Source of the DNA: RGIG2134 sp964461115
GTDB taxonomy: Bacteria > Cyanobacteriota > Vampirovibrionia > Gastranaerophilales > Gastranaerophilaceae
Assembly (NCBI GenBank): GCA_964461115.1
Contig: CAYWSX010000003.1
Coordinates: 199,497 to 263,496, forward strand
DNA length: 64,000 nt
Reading direction: 5' to 3'
In this document: positions 52,174 through 59,799 of the stretch, in pieces
Layout: each line of letters starts with the position of its first letter
How positions within the stretch are numbered: the first letter of the stretch is position 1
The notes under the pieces: generated by a model
Told to the model about the DNA's origin: nothing
The model's input: the letters and a program-made list of their open reading frames with translations, nothing else
Databases searched by the model: none
Position numbers and translations under genes: made by a program

Positions 52174-53629
52174 GATTAACCAAGCAATGCACATTAAAAA
52201 AGAGATTCTTGTAAGGACGATTAAATCGTTCCTATCAGATAATTTCGAGGAAAATACACGCCTTATCCCTTATGATATGCGTCCTAAAGGCTGCGAAGTA
52301 CCTTACAGATGCTGCGTCCACAAGGAAAGAGCAATTTTACAGGCAAGAATTATTGCCGGCCTGGGATTTGCAATTGAAGATATAGATGAAAGAAAATTAT
52401 TATCCGCGTATGCCAAAGAAGCCGCAGTACGCGAAAAACCCGACGAGGACGTTTTAACTGTTCTTGAGTCAGCTTGTAAAGGCTGCGTACCGAGCAGGAT
52501 ATTTGTAACAGATATATGCCAAGGCTGCGTGGCAAGACCTTGCGTTGAAAGCTGTAAATTCGGTGCAATTTCTATTCAAAACGGACGTTCCGTAATCGAC
52601 GGTTCTAAATGCAAAAACTGCACAAAATGTATGCAGGTTTGCCCTTACCACGCAATCGTAAAAATCGTGGTTCCTTGCGAAGACGCCTGCCCTGTTGCAG
52701 CAATTTCAAAAGACGAACAGGGACACGCAAAAATTGATTTTGACAAATGTATAACTTGCGGAAAATGCGTCACTGCTTGTCCGTTTGGCGCAGTTCACGA
52801 AAAATCACAGATTATTGATATTTTAAGCAAAATAAAAGAAGGTAAAAAAGTTGTGGCAATGATTGCACCATCTATTGCAGGTCAGCTGCCATGCTCGATT
52901 TATCAGCTTAACACCGCTATCTTGAAATCAGGTTTTAGCGAAGTTATAGAAGTAGCGCAAGGCGCAGATATCACAGCAACAAACGAAGCTGCCGAGTTCA
53001 AAGAAAGAATGGAACACGGCGACAAGTTTATGACAACCTCATGCTGTGCAGGATACAACAACCTCATCGCAAAGCATATGCCTGAGATTAAACCTTTTGC
53101 GTCTACAACAAAAACACCTCTTTATTACACGGCTGAAATTGCAAAAGAAAAATTCCCTGACGCAATAACGGTTTTCGTAAGCCCTTGTGTTGCAAAACGC
53201 AAAGAATGCCAAGAAAACCCTAATGTAGACTATATGATAAGCTACGAAGAACTCGGCGCATTATTCGTTGCAAAGAAAATCGAAGTTTCAGAAATGGAGC
53301 CTACACCGTTTGCAGTTGAATCATCAAAAGAAGGTAGAAACTTCGGCATTATCGGCGGAGTTGCAAAATCAGTAGAAGTTGCAGATCAAGGCGAAAGTAA
53401 CGTTAAGGCTCACGTCATAAACGGTATCACAAAACAATCCGTTCGCGAACTTCGCGGATTTGCCAAAAAAGGTGAATGTGAACACGGCAACCTTGTTGAA
53501 GTTATGTGCTGTGAAGGCGGATGTGTCGGCGGAAACGGCTGCGTAAACAACGTAAAAACAGCGACAAAAGCAATTACCGAATTTACAAAAGACTGCAAAC
53601 CGCTAAAAGAAGCACCTGTGAAACAATAA
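52166..53629 (+). CDS. Second catalytic-type [FeFe]-hydrogenase (group B-like)
   Basis: 487 aa. An N-terminal Cys-rich segment (CEVPYRCCVHKERAI; ACKGCVPS) precedes ferredoxin clusters (CQGCVARPCVESC; CKNCTKCMQVC; CEDAC; CITCGKCVTAC). The H-domain has L1 TSCCAGY (C293, C294, so the proton-relay Cys is present), L2 VSPCVAKRKE (C341) and L3 MCCEGGCVGGNGC (C449, C453). Retention of both L1 cysteines indicates catalysis, unlike the sensor upstream. The additional N-terminal Cys set and loop variants fit the poorly characterised group B. Its function is presumably ferredoxin-linked H2 production or uptake. Confidence 0.92.
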   Translation: MNKINQAMHIKKEILVRTIKSFLSDNFEENTRLIPYDMRPKGCEVPYRCCVHKERAILQARIIAGLGFAIEDIDERKLLSAYAKEAAVREKPDEDVLTVLESACKGCVPSRIFVTDICQGCVARPCVESCKFGAISIQNGRSVIDGSKCKNCTKCMQVCPYHAIVKIVVPCEDACPVAAISKDEQGHAKIDFDKCITCGKCVTACPFGAVHEKSQIIDILSKIKEGKKVVAMIAPSIAGQLPCSIYQLNTAILKSGFSEVIEVAQGADITATNEAAEFKERMEHGDKFMTTSCCAGYNNLIAKHMPEIKPFASTTKTPLYYTAEIAKEKFPDAITVFVSPCVAKRKECQENPNVDYMISYEELGALFVAKKIEVSEMEPTPFAVESSKEGRNFGIIGGVAKSVEVADQGESNVKAHVINGITKQSVRELRGFAKKGECEHGNLVEVMCCEGGCVGGNGCVNNVKTATKAITEFTKDCKPLKEAPVKQ

Positions 53630-53710
53630 TAAGCCGTGGATACAAAGAATTCAGCATAGCCAAGTGACGAGACCACCTGACGGAAAGCCTGCGACGTTTT
53701 TCGGCTTTTT

Positions 53711-53842
53711 CCGTCATCCTGAACTTGTTTCAGGATCCTTCTGATCCTCGTAAACCACTCCTGCAACTACATTCTTGCAATCCATAAGCTCAGCAAATTT
53801 TTCATAATTAAACAGATCCTGAAACAAGTTCAGGATGACAGT
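53711..53842. repeat. Inverted pair of palindromic intergenic repeats
   Basis: GTCATCCTGAACTTGTTTCA (start of copy one, 53713-53738) and the reverse-oriented copy at 53814-53841. Same family as at 12011 and 21540. Confidence 0.85.
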
Positions 53843-53896
53843 GGTTTAGCCAAAAGGGTAATTGAGCTTTTCCGACAATTGTAAGAACATTTTGTT

Positions 53897-55141
53897 ATGA
53901 ATGACAAAGGTAAAAAAGGTTTAATTTTAAACTATATCCCTAGAAAATTCACCGTCGAGAAAAAAGTCAATCCCGACAGAATTTTTGAAGCAAATAATTC
54001 GGAAATTAAAGACGGTAATATTATCTATCTTACACAAAAAGCTCTGCGCGTAGAAGATAATTTTGCATTGAATTTTGCGCTTGAAAAGGCAGAAGAATTT
54101 AAAAAAAATATTCAAATCATTCATATTAAAGAAAATTTTGATGTCCCTTCAAAAGCTGTATGGTTTGAAAAACAAATTGAAAATTTGAAAAATAATTATG
54201 ATTTAAACGAATACAAATTTAAAACTTTTGATGAAAAAAACAGTGCAATTGATTATATAAACAAAAGTGCTGCAATTTTAGTCAAAGACTTCAATCCTAT
54301 TGAAGAAAAGGAAATATTCGACAAAATCAGCTGCCGGATTTATGAAGTCGACAGTCAAAATATAATGCCTGCAAGAGTTATATCGGATAAACAAGAGTAC
54401 AGCGCGCACAGTTTCAGACGAAAAGTTTATGCAAACATTGGCGGATATTTAACCGAGTTTCCGGAAAGAAAAGGAAAAAATGAAGAAGCTTGGAATGTTT
54501 TAAATGATTTTATTGCAAATAAGCTCGAAAATTATGCAGAAGAGAGAAATGAACCTGAGCACCAGGTAACATCAGGATTCTCGAGGTATTTTAATTGGGG
54601 ATTTATTTCGCCTCATCGCGCAGCCATCGAGGTTATCAAGTCATCAGCTTCAAACCTTAACAAAACTGATTTTTTGGAAGAAATGATTGTACGACGGGAA
54701 CTATCAGACAACTTTTGCTTGTACAATAAAAACTTCAAAACTTTTGAAGGTGCGCCGTCTTGGGCAAAAGCCACTTTAAATCAACACCTGCATGATTTCA
54801 GACAAAACTTGTACTCAAAAGAAGAATTGGAGAATGCCGGAACTTATGACGAACTCTGGAACTATACACAAAACCAATTAAAAAATGAAGGACGAATTCA
54901 TAGCTATTTAAGAATGTACTGGGCAAAGAAGCTCTTGGAATGGACAAAAACACCGCAAGATGCTATTGATGCTGCAATATACCTAAATGACAAATACGGA
55001 TTTGACGCTCCGTCTGCAAACGGTTATGTAGGAATTATGTGGTCTATTTGCGGGCTCCATGACAGACCATTTCAAGACCGACCTGTGACGGGAAAAATCC
55101 GAAGAATGAACGCAGACAAGTTCAGACGAAAATGTCTTTAA
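53897..55141 (+). CDS. Class II deoxyribodipyrimidine photolyase
   Basis: 414 aa. The N-terminal Rossmann half (YLTQKALRVEDNFALNFALE) and C-terminal FAD half show class II signatures: FSRYFNWGFISPHRAAIEV, EEMIVRRELSDNFCLYN, RMYWAKKLLEWTKTPQDAI and NGYVGIMWSICGLHDRPFQ, then RPVTGKIRRMN. It would reverse UV cyclobutane pyrimidine dimers using blue light. The N-terminus is shorter than eukaryotic class II enzymes but the flavin half is complete. No obvious operon partner; the signal-peptide gene set starts 50 bases downstream. Confidence 0.93.
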   Translation: MNDKGKKGLILNYIPRKFTVEKKVNPDRIFEANNSEIKDGNIIYLTQKALRVEDNFALNFALEKAEEFKKNIQIIHIKENFDVPSKAVWFEKQIENLKNNYDLNEYKFKTFDEKNSAIDYINKSAAILVKDFNPIEEKEIFDKISCRIYEVDSQNIMPARVISDKQEYSAHSFRRKVYANIGGYLTEFPERKGKNEEAWNVLNDFIANKLENYAEERNEPEHQVTSGFSRYFNWGFISPHRAAIEVIKSSASNLNKTDFLEEMIVRRELSDNFCLYNKNFKTFEGAPSWAKATLNQHLHDFRQNLYSKEELENAGTYDELWNYTQNQLKNEGRIHSYLRMYWAKKLLEWTKTPQDAIDAAIYLNDKYGFDAPSANGYVGIMWSICGLHDRPFQDRPVTGKIRRMNADKFRRKCL

Positions 55142-55191
55142 ATTGACACCACACTCCCATATCTATATAATAAAATGGTTGAGGGAGTACA

Positions 55192-55902
55192 ATGAAGAAA
55201 ATTTTACGGCTGTTTTTTATAATTATTTCAATTATTACTTTGATTTCCACAAACAGTATTGCTGAGGAACTCCGTCTTGATAAAGAAATTCAATATCAGA
55301 AAAAAATAATGGAAACAGGTTTCAAAATTCTGAACGTTAACGACATTGAAAACAGAATGACCTTTTACTACGTAGCAGACAGCAAGGTACGTATTTACAG
55401 CTCTCAATACAAAAAAAGAATAAACTTTTACAAGGGAATATTCCCTTTTTTCGAAGATGACAACGAAATTGCAGCTCTTCTTTCGCGAGAAATATCCTAT
55501 ATAAACGACTCCTCAAGAGGATTGAACGAAAGGTGCAATATCGGATACTCCCCAAGAAAATATGAGAAAAAGTCTGATCGCCGCGCTGTCGATTACCTGG
55601 TAAAAGCCGGATATAATCCGATTGCGTTGATTGTTGTCTTAAACAAAATAACAGAAGAACCTCAATGGTTTGAATCATATGTAGTGAGACATTCAGGGTT
55701 AAATCGCCAAATTTATGTTTACGAATATATTTACCAAAAATACCCTAATTACATAGCGAACAATGATTATTTGGAAAATGACTACTACCAAAACTTTTTG
55801 CGTACGACAGCCGAAGCACGACAAAAAATCAGAAAAGTAAGAGAAATAAGAGTAAAACACAGAAAGCAAAATGCTGAGGAGAAAATCAGGCAAAATGATT
55901 AA
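55192..55902 (+). CDS. Exported degenerate M48-like peptidase (HExxH lost)
   Basis: 236 aa with signal peptide (MKKILRLFFIIISIITLIST, cleaved near NSIAEE). The sequence parallels the intact peptidase at 56696 throughout (for example LRLDKEIQYQKKIMETGFKI), but the zinc-binding motif is SREISYI: both HExxH histidines are replaced (R99 and Y103). The ExxxD motif survives as EKKSD (~126-130). It is therefore probably a pseudoenzyme, perhaps a regulator or partner of the active paralogue. GAGGG site. First gene of a four-gene exported-protein operon. Confidence 0.8.
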   Translation: MKKILRLFFIIISIITLISTNSIAEELRLDKEIQYQKKIMETGFKILNVNDIENRMTFYYVADSKVRIYSSQYKKRINFYKGIFPFFEDDNEIAALLSREISYINDSSRGLNERCNIGYSPRKYEKKSDRRAVDYLVKAGYNPIALIVVLNKITEEPQWFESYVVRHSGLNRQIYVYEYIYQKYPNYIANNDYLENDYYQNFLRTTAEARQKIRKVREIRVKHRKQNAEEKIRQND

Positions 55903-56683
55903 AAAGTCAGTGATATCAGTGTTAATAATTTCTCTCTTCGGGCTAAACATACCGTTAGAGGCTTGCAGTGCGCAAAAATCAAATATTCCGACACCTAAAA
56001 TCGGTATGCCAAAAATTCAAAAAAAAATATTTTCTGAAAAACAGCCTAAAGCCGAATATTCACCTGTATTGATACAAGACTCAGCAGCAGAAGAACTAAA
56101 GAAAATGAACTTAAAAAAACACACATACAAAAAAGTTATTCTGGAAGATGAACCTGTGATTACGGAGGTTATACCTGCTCAAAAGTCAAAAGTTCGTAAA
56201 AGAAACATACAGCCGCACCATGGCGAAAAAATAGTTTTAAAACCTCTTACAAAGATTCGCACAAGCTGTAAAAAAGTTAAATTTCATCATCGCGGAAAGC
56301 TTGAAAAATATGAAATTACCCTTCCTGAAATCGGAGACCCCGTGCCGTTCAAAGTAATGAACGATGTTAACAAAGACGGTGAAATTCTGATAAAAAAGGG
56401 GACTATTATCAACGCCGAGGTGGCTTTAGTTTCACCCAAAGCACTGGGGGGAGCGCCTGCGGAGATTGTTTTAGAGAACCTTACTATGACTGACTCAGAC
56501 GGGAATACAGTAAGTATTCCGGGTAAACTCCACCGTCAGGGATATTCCCTTGCCCTATGGATAGGAATTGTAGAGCTTGCAACCACACCGTTTATTTTCG
56601 GGTTTGCAGCACCGTTAATGCGATTTGCCCCGGGCGGTCAAGCTGTACTTACACCGCGAAAAGAGTATATAATTAATTATTAA
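55895..56683 (+). CDS. Secreted protein with C-terminal beta-domain (262 aa)
   Basis: Start at ATG 55895, overlapping the previous stop by 8 bases. Signal-like N-terminus MIKKSVISVLIISLFGLNIP. The middle is basic and Lys/Pro-rich (KKHTYKKVILEDEP, VRKRNIQPHHGEK). The C-terminal domain (ITLPEIGDPVPFKV, GEILIKKGTIINAEV, GAPAEIVLENLTM) resembles the C-terminal domain of the 13517 SLH protein in its gating pattern G-x-x-I-x-x-G-T-x-I-x-A/G-x-V. It then ends in a hydrophobic patch (LWIGIVELATTPFIFGF). Possibly an envelope-associated protein. No catalytic motif. Confidence 0.6.
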   Translation: MIKKSVISVLIISLFGLNIPLEACSAQKSNIPTPKIGMPKIQKKIFSEKQPKAEYSPVLIQDSAAEELKKMNLKKHTYKKVILEDEPVITEVIPAQKSKVRKRNIQPHHGEKIVLKPLTKIRTSCKKVKFHHRGKLEKYEITLPEIGDPVPFKVMNDVNKDGEILIKKGTIINAEVALVSPKALGGAPAEIVLENLTMTDSDGNTVSIPGKLHRQGYSLALWIGIVELATTPFIFGFAAPLMRFAPGGQAVLTPRKEYIINY

Positions 56684-56695
56684 ATGGAGATAAAA

Positions 56696-57397
56696 ATGAA
56701 AAAATTAACTTTGTGCATTCTCACTTTTTTACTGGCAGCAAACATCAGTATCGCTGATGAACTAAGGCTCGACAAGGAAACACAATACCAGAAAAAAGTA
56801 ATGGAAATCGGATTCCGCATTCTGAATGCAAACGAAATAGACAAACGCATGACTTTTGCATATGTGACCAACCAAGACGTCAATGCAGCAGTATTTTCAC
56901 GGTCTAAAAAAATCGAATTATACAAAGGCTTAATACCATTTTTAGATAATGATGACGAAATGGCAGGAATTTTAAGCCACGAAATAGCGCACGGCAAAGA
57001 ACTTCACCACGGCTATTGGAGGCGTTACGGAATAGCTTTTCGCCCAAAATACTATGAAAAAAAAGCAGATCTGAATGCAGTTGACTTGATGGTAAAGGCA
57101 GGATACAATCCTGTTGCGCTTATTGTTATTATGAACAAAATTGCAAATGAACCGGATTGGTTTGATGGCTCGGGCAGACACCCTATCGGCTCGACAAGGC
57201 TTCAATATCTTTACGAATACATCTACAGAAACTATCCTGCGTATCTTGCAGACAACCATTTAGAAAAAAACATTTATTACCAAAATTTCCTGCTAACATC
57301 AAAGCAAGCCCGAGGCGAATTTATACAGCAACTTGAAAAAGAGAAAAACAAACCAACAAAAGTGAAAAAGCAAAAAGCAAAAAAAGAACAAGTATGA
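56696..57397 (+). CDS. Exported M48-family metallopeptidase (intact)
   Basis: 233 aa from ATG 56696 (GGAG site overlapping the upstream ATG). Signal peptide MKKLTLCILTFLLAANISIA. M48 zinc motif HEIAH (H95, E96, H99) in GILSHEIAHGKE, with the third ligand motif EKKAD (E121, D125). The Met of M48-like families is replaced in part, but the catalytic Glu is present. It is a soluble periplasmic protease with no membrane helix, unlike HtpX. The degenerate paralogue lies two genes upstream. The stop overlaps the ligase start by 4 bases (ATGA). Confidence 0.85.
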   Translation: MKKLTLCILTFLLAANISIADELRLDKETQYQKKVMEIGFRILNANEIDKRMTFAYVTNQDVNAAVFSRSKKIELYKGLIPFLDNDDEMAGILSHEIAHGKELHHGYWRRYGIAFRPKYYEKKADLNAVDLMVKAGYNPVALIVIMNKIANEPDWFDGSGRHPIGSTRLQYLYEYIYRNYPAYLADNHLEKNIYYQNFLLTSKQARGEFIQQLEKEKNKPTKVKKQKAKKEQV

Positions 57398-59172
57398 AAA
57401 AATTTATCGCAGCTATAATCCTTGCAGCTCTTCCCTTAAACGGAATATGCGCAAAACTTAGCCCTGAAGATGAAATAAACAGTTTGAGGACTCAAATTGA
57501 GATACACAACAACAATTACTATGTCCTCAACAAGCCTTCCGTCAGCGATTTTGAATACGATAAACTTTTCAGCCGTCTGCAAACACTTGAGCAAAAATAC
57601 CCGCAGTACAAGTTACAATCAAGCCCTTCAAATAAAGTTGGAGCAGATATAAGTGCATCTAACGAATTTTCAAAAATAAAATTAAGATACCCGCTGTATT
57701 CTCTGGAGAAATGCAATAGCTACAATGAGCTTTATGAGTGGGAAAAATTAATTAAAAAATCAGCAGGAACAGACAATATTCAATATTCTACCGAGTTAAA
57801 AATCGACGGGCTGGCAGTCGCATTAAACTACGAGAACGGTGAACTAAAATCAGCCGCAACAAGAGGCAACGGCTTTATCGGTGAAGATATAACAAAAAAC
57901 ATTGTTTTTGTAAACGGCGTGCCTAAAAAACTATCCCAAAAAATCGATATTCAAGTAAACGGAGAGGTTTACATGAATTTTTCCGACTTTGAAATATTAG
58001 ATAAAAAAGCCCCTAATTCATTTTCAAATCCCAGAAATGCCGCAGCAGGCTCTTTACGCCAGCTTGACCCGAATATAACAAAAGAAAGAAATCTCAGCCT
58101 TTTTGCATACAGTGCAAATTTTCCGGCAAAAGGCTTCACAAATCAGCCTGCGACACAAACAGAAATACTTGCACTGCTTAAAGGTCTCGGATTCACAACA
58201 AACTCCGAAACAAAAATCAGTAATAACCTAAAGGAAGCTGTTTTCTATTGCCGAAAATGGACTACAGACAAAGCATCTTTGGCTTATCCGATTGACGGCG
58301 TTGTTATAAAAATAAATGATACAAACTTGCAAAACAAGCTTGGAAAAACCGCTCGAGCACCAAAATGGGCAATTGCATATAAATTTCCGCCTCAATCGGC
58401 ACAAACAACTCTCACAGACATAGAAATTAATGTCGGAAGAACAGGTGTGGTGACGCCTGTCGCAATATTTAAGCCTGTTACAATCGGTGGTGCAGCAATA
58501 AAAAGAGCAAGCCTCCATAATTTTGATGAAATAAAGAAAAAAGATATAAGAATAGGTGACACTATTGTTGTTGAGCGGACAAATGAAGTAATACCGCACG
58601 TTTCTCAAGTGATAATCAACAATCGCAAAACAAATATAAATACATACAAAATGCCAGCAAAATGCCCTTATTGCTGCACAAAACTTATTCAAAAAGAGGG
58701 TGAAGTCAACGTATATTGCCCAAACAAAGACTGTGAAGCCCAAAGAATCGCACAACTAGAGTTCTTCGCATCAAGAGACGGAATGAACATCAAAGGTATG
58801 GGTGAAAAAACGTGCCAAAAACTTGTTCGTTCAGGCTTAATAAAGAATTACGCTGATTTATACATAATAAATTCCACAGATCTCGTTTCTAAGGTCGATT
58901 TCACTGAAAAAACAGCAGAAAATCTCTATAATGAAATTCAAAAAAGCAAAACCCAAGATTTAGCCTCAATTATAACAGCTCTCGGTATTGACGGAATAGG
59001 CAAGGAAAAAGCCAAAAGACTCGCTGCGACTTATTCAACATTAAAAGCACTTTCTTCAGCCTCAGAGGAAAGCCTGTCAAAATTACCAGGAATAGATAAA
59101 ACTACAGCACAAAATATCGTTTCTTATTTCTCAAATCCATACAATGCAAAGTCATTAGAAATATTCGAATAG
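57394..59172 (+). CDS. NAD-dependent DNA ligase with signal peptide, lacking BRCT
   Basis: 592 aa. N-terminus MKKFIAAIILAALPLNGICA is a signal peptide, and the usual LigA start follows as LSPEDEINSLRTQIEIHNNN. The family order is complete to residue ~580: Ia domain (NNYYVLNKPSVSDFEYDKL), adenylation site K136 in STELKIDGLAV, ATRGNGFIGEDITKNI, OB fold, a Cys4 zinc site (C424, C427, C442, C447 in CPYCC and YCPNKDC), and HhH helices (GIDGIGKEKAKRLAA; LSKLPGIDKTTAQN). The C-terminal BRCT domain is missing. Catalytic residues seem intact, with TRGNG where TRGDG is usual. Enterobacterial LigB is also a BRCT-less, signal-peptide-bearing ligase, as I recall. Probably periplasmic. Coupled to the M48 gene. 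Confidence 0.9.
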   Translation: MKKFIAAIILAALPLNGICAKLSPEDEINSLRTQIEIHNNNYYVLNKPSVSDFEYDKLFSRLQTLEQKYPQYKLQSSPSNKVGADISASNEFSKIKLRYPLYSLEKCNSYNELYEWEKLIKKSAGTDNIQYSTELKIDGLAVALNYENGELKSAATRGNGFIGEDITKNIVFVNGVPKKLSQKIDIQVNGEVYMNFSDFEILDKKAPNSFSNPRNAAAGSLRQLDPNITKERNLSLFAYSANFPAKGFTNQPATQTEILALLKGLGFTTNSETKISNNLKEAVFYCRKWTTDKASLAYPIDGVVIKINDTNLQNKLGKTARAPKWAIAYKFPPQSAQTTLTDIEINVGRTGVVTPVAIFKPVTIGGAAIKRASLHNFDEIKKKDIRIGDTIVVERTNEVIPHVSQVIINNRKTNINTYKMPAKCPYCCTKLIQKEGEVNVYCPNKDCEAQRIAQLEFFASRDGMNIKGMGEKTCQKLVRSGLIKNYADLYIINSTDLVSKVDFTEKTAENLYNEIQKSKTQDLASIITALGIDGIGKEKAKRLAATYSTLKALSSASEESLSKLPGIDKTTAQNIVSYFSNPYNAKSLEIFE

Positions 59173-59178
59173 GGGAAT

Positions 59179-59496
59179 TTACCTTAAAATACCGTTAAGT
59201 ATTTTGTGAACAACGACTATTTCATCATCACTTGCCCGATCTAAAAGGGTATTAATTTCATTCAGCAGTTCATCATGCTCTTTGATATGACCTATCGATA
59301 AAATCTCTGCAACATCTATCTTCAAAACATTAGCATATTTTTCAATTAATTCGGAAGACGGATAGTTTTTACCTGTTTCAATACAGCTTTGATGTTTGGC
59401 TGCGATACCGACTTTTTCTGCCAGCACAGCCTGTTTGAGATTGTTTTTAATCCTTAATTCTCGTATTCTTTTACCTAACGTCTTTTTCAATTCCAT
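59179..59496 (-). CDS. XRE-family HTH transcriptional regulator (105 aa)
   Basis: N-terminal helix-turn-helix domain of the lambda-repressor type: LGKRIRELRIKNNLKQAVLA, then KVGIAAKHQSCIETG and a recognition-helix end (KNYPSSELIEKYANVLKI). A short C-terminal helix (DEIVVVHKILNGI) may dimerise. It ends 6 bases from the convergent ligase gene. The 303-base AT-rich region upstream may hold its operator. Confidence 0.9.
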   Translation of the reverse strand: MELKKTLGKRIRELRIKNNLKQAVLAEKVGIAAKHQSCIETGKNYPSSELIEKYANVLKIDVAEILSIGHIKEHDELLNEINTLLDRASDDEIVVVHKILNGILR

Positions 59497-59799
59497 AGTT
59501 CAAGTCCTTATTCTATGTTATTGGTAATTTCGAAACTCATAAACACTTTTATATGTTAATCAATACGTCAAATTATTACCTTTGAAGTAATTATTTTAAT
59601 TATCAATAACTTTAAAGTGCCCAACATAATTATTTTTCAAAAAACGTTTTTCGTAATTACCCAAAATTCACGGCATAAGTTTAAAAGAAATATTGAATCA
59701 AAGCAGAACTATAATAATAAAAAATATAATCATAAAATTTGTAATGCGAAAAATTTTATGTTATGAATATACAAAATGTCAATTTGCGGAGTGTAAAAA
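59497..59799. other. 303-bp AT-rich intergenic region upstream of XRE and GT-D genes
   Basis: Divergent promoters are expected here. Imperfect inverted pair ATTAC (59575-59579) and GTAAT (59587-59591) around CTTTGAA, with two further GTAATT/AATTAC-like sites nearby. No open frame worth calling. Confidence 0.5.

Noticed and set aside
12011..53842. Repeats considered as a CRISPR array
   Set aside because: Copies are palindromic, dispersed over 40 kb, with no regular spacers and no cas genes.
57394..57453. The ligase N-terminus as a mis-called start
   Set aside because: No alternative ATG exists before conserved LigA residues and the ATGA overlap with the upstream stop supports this start.
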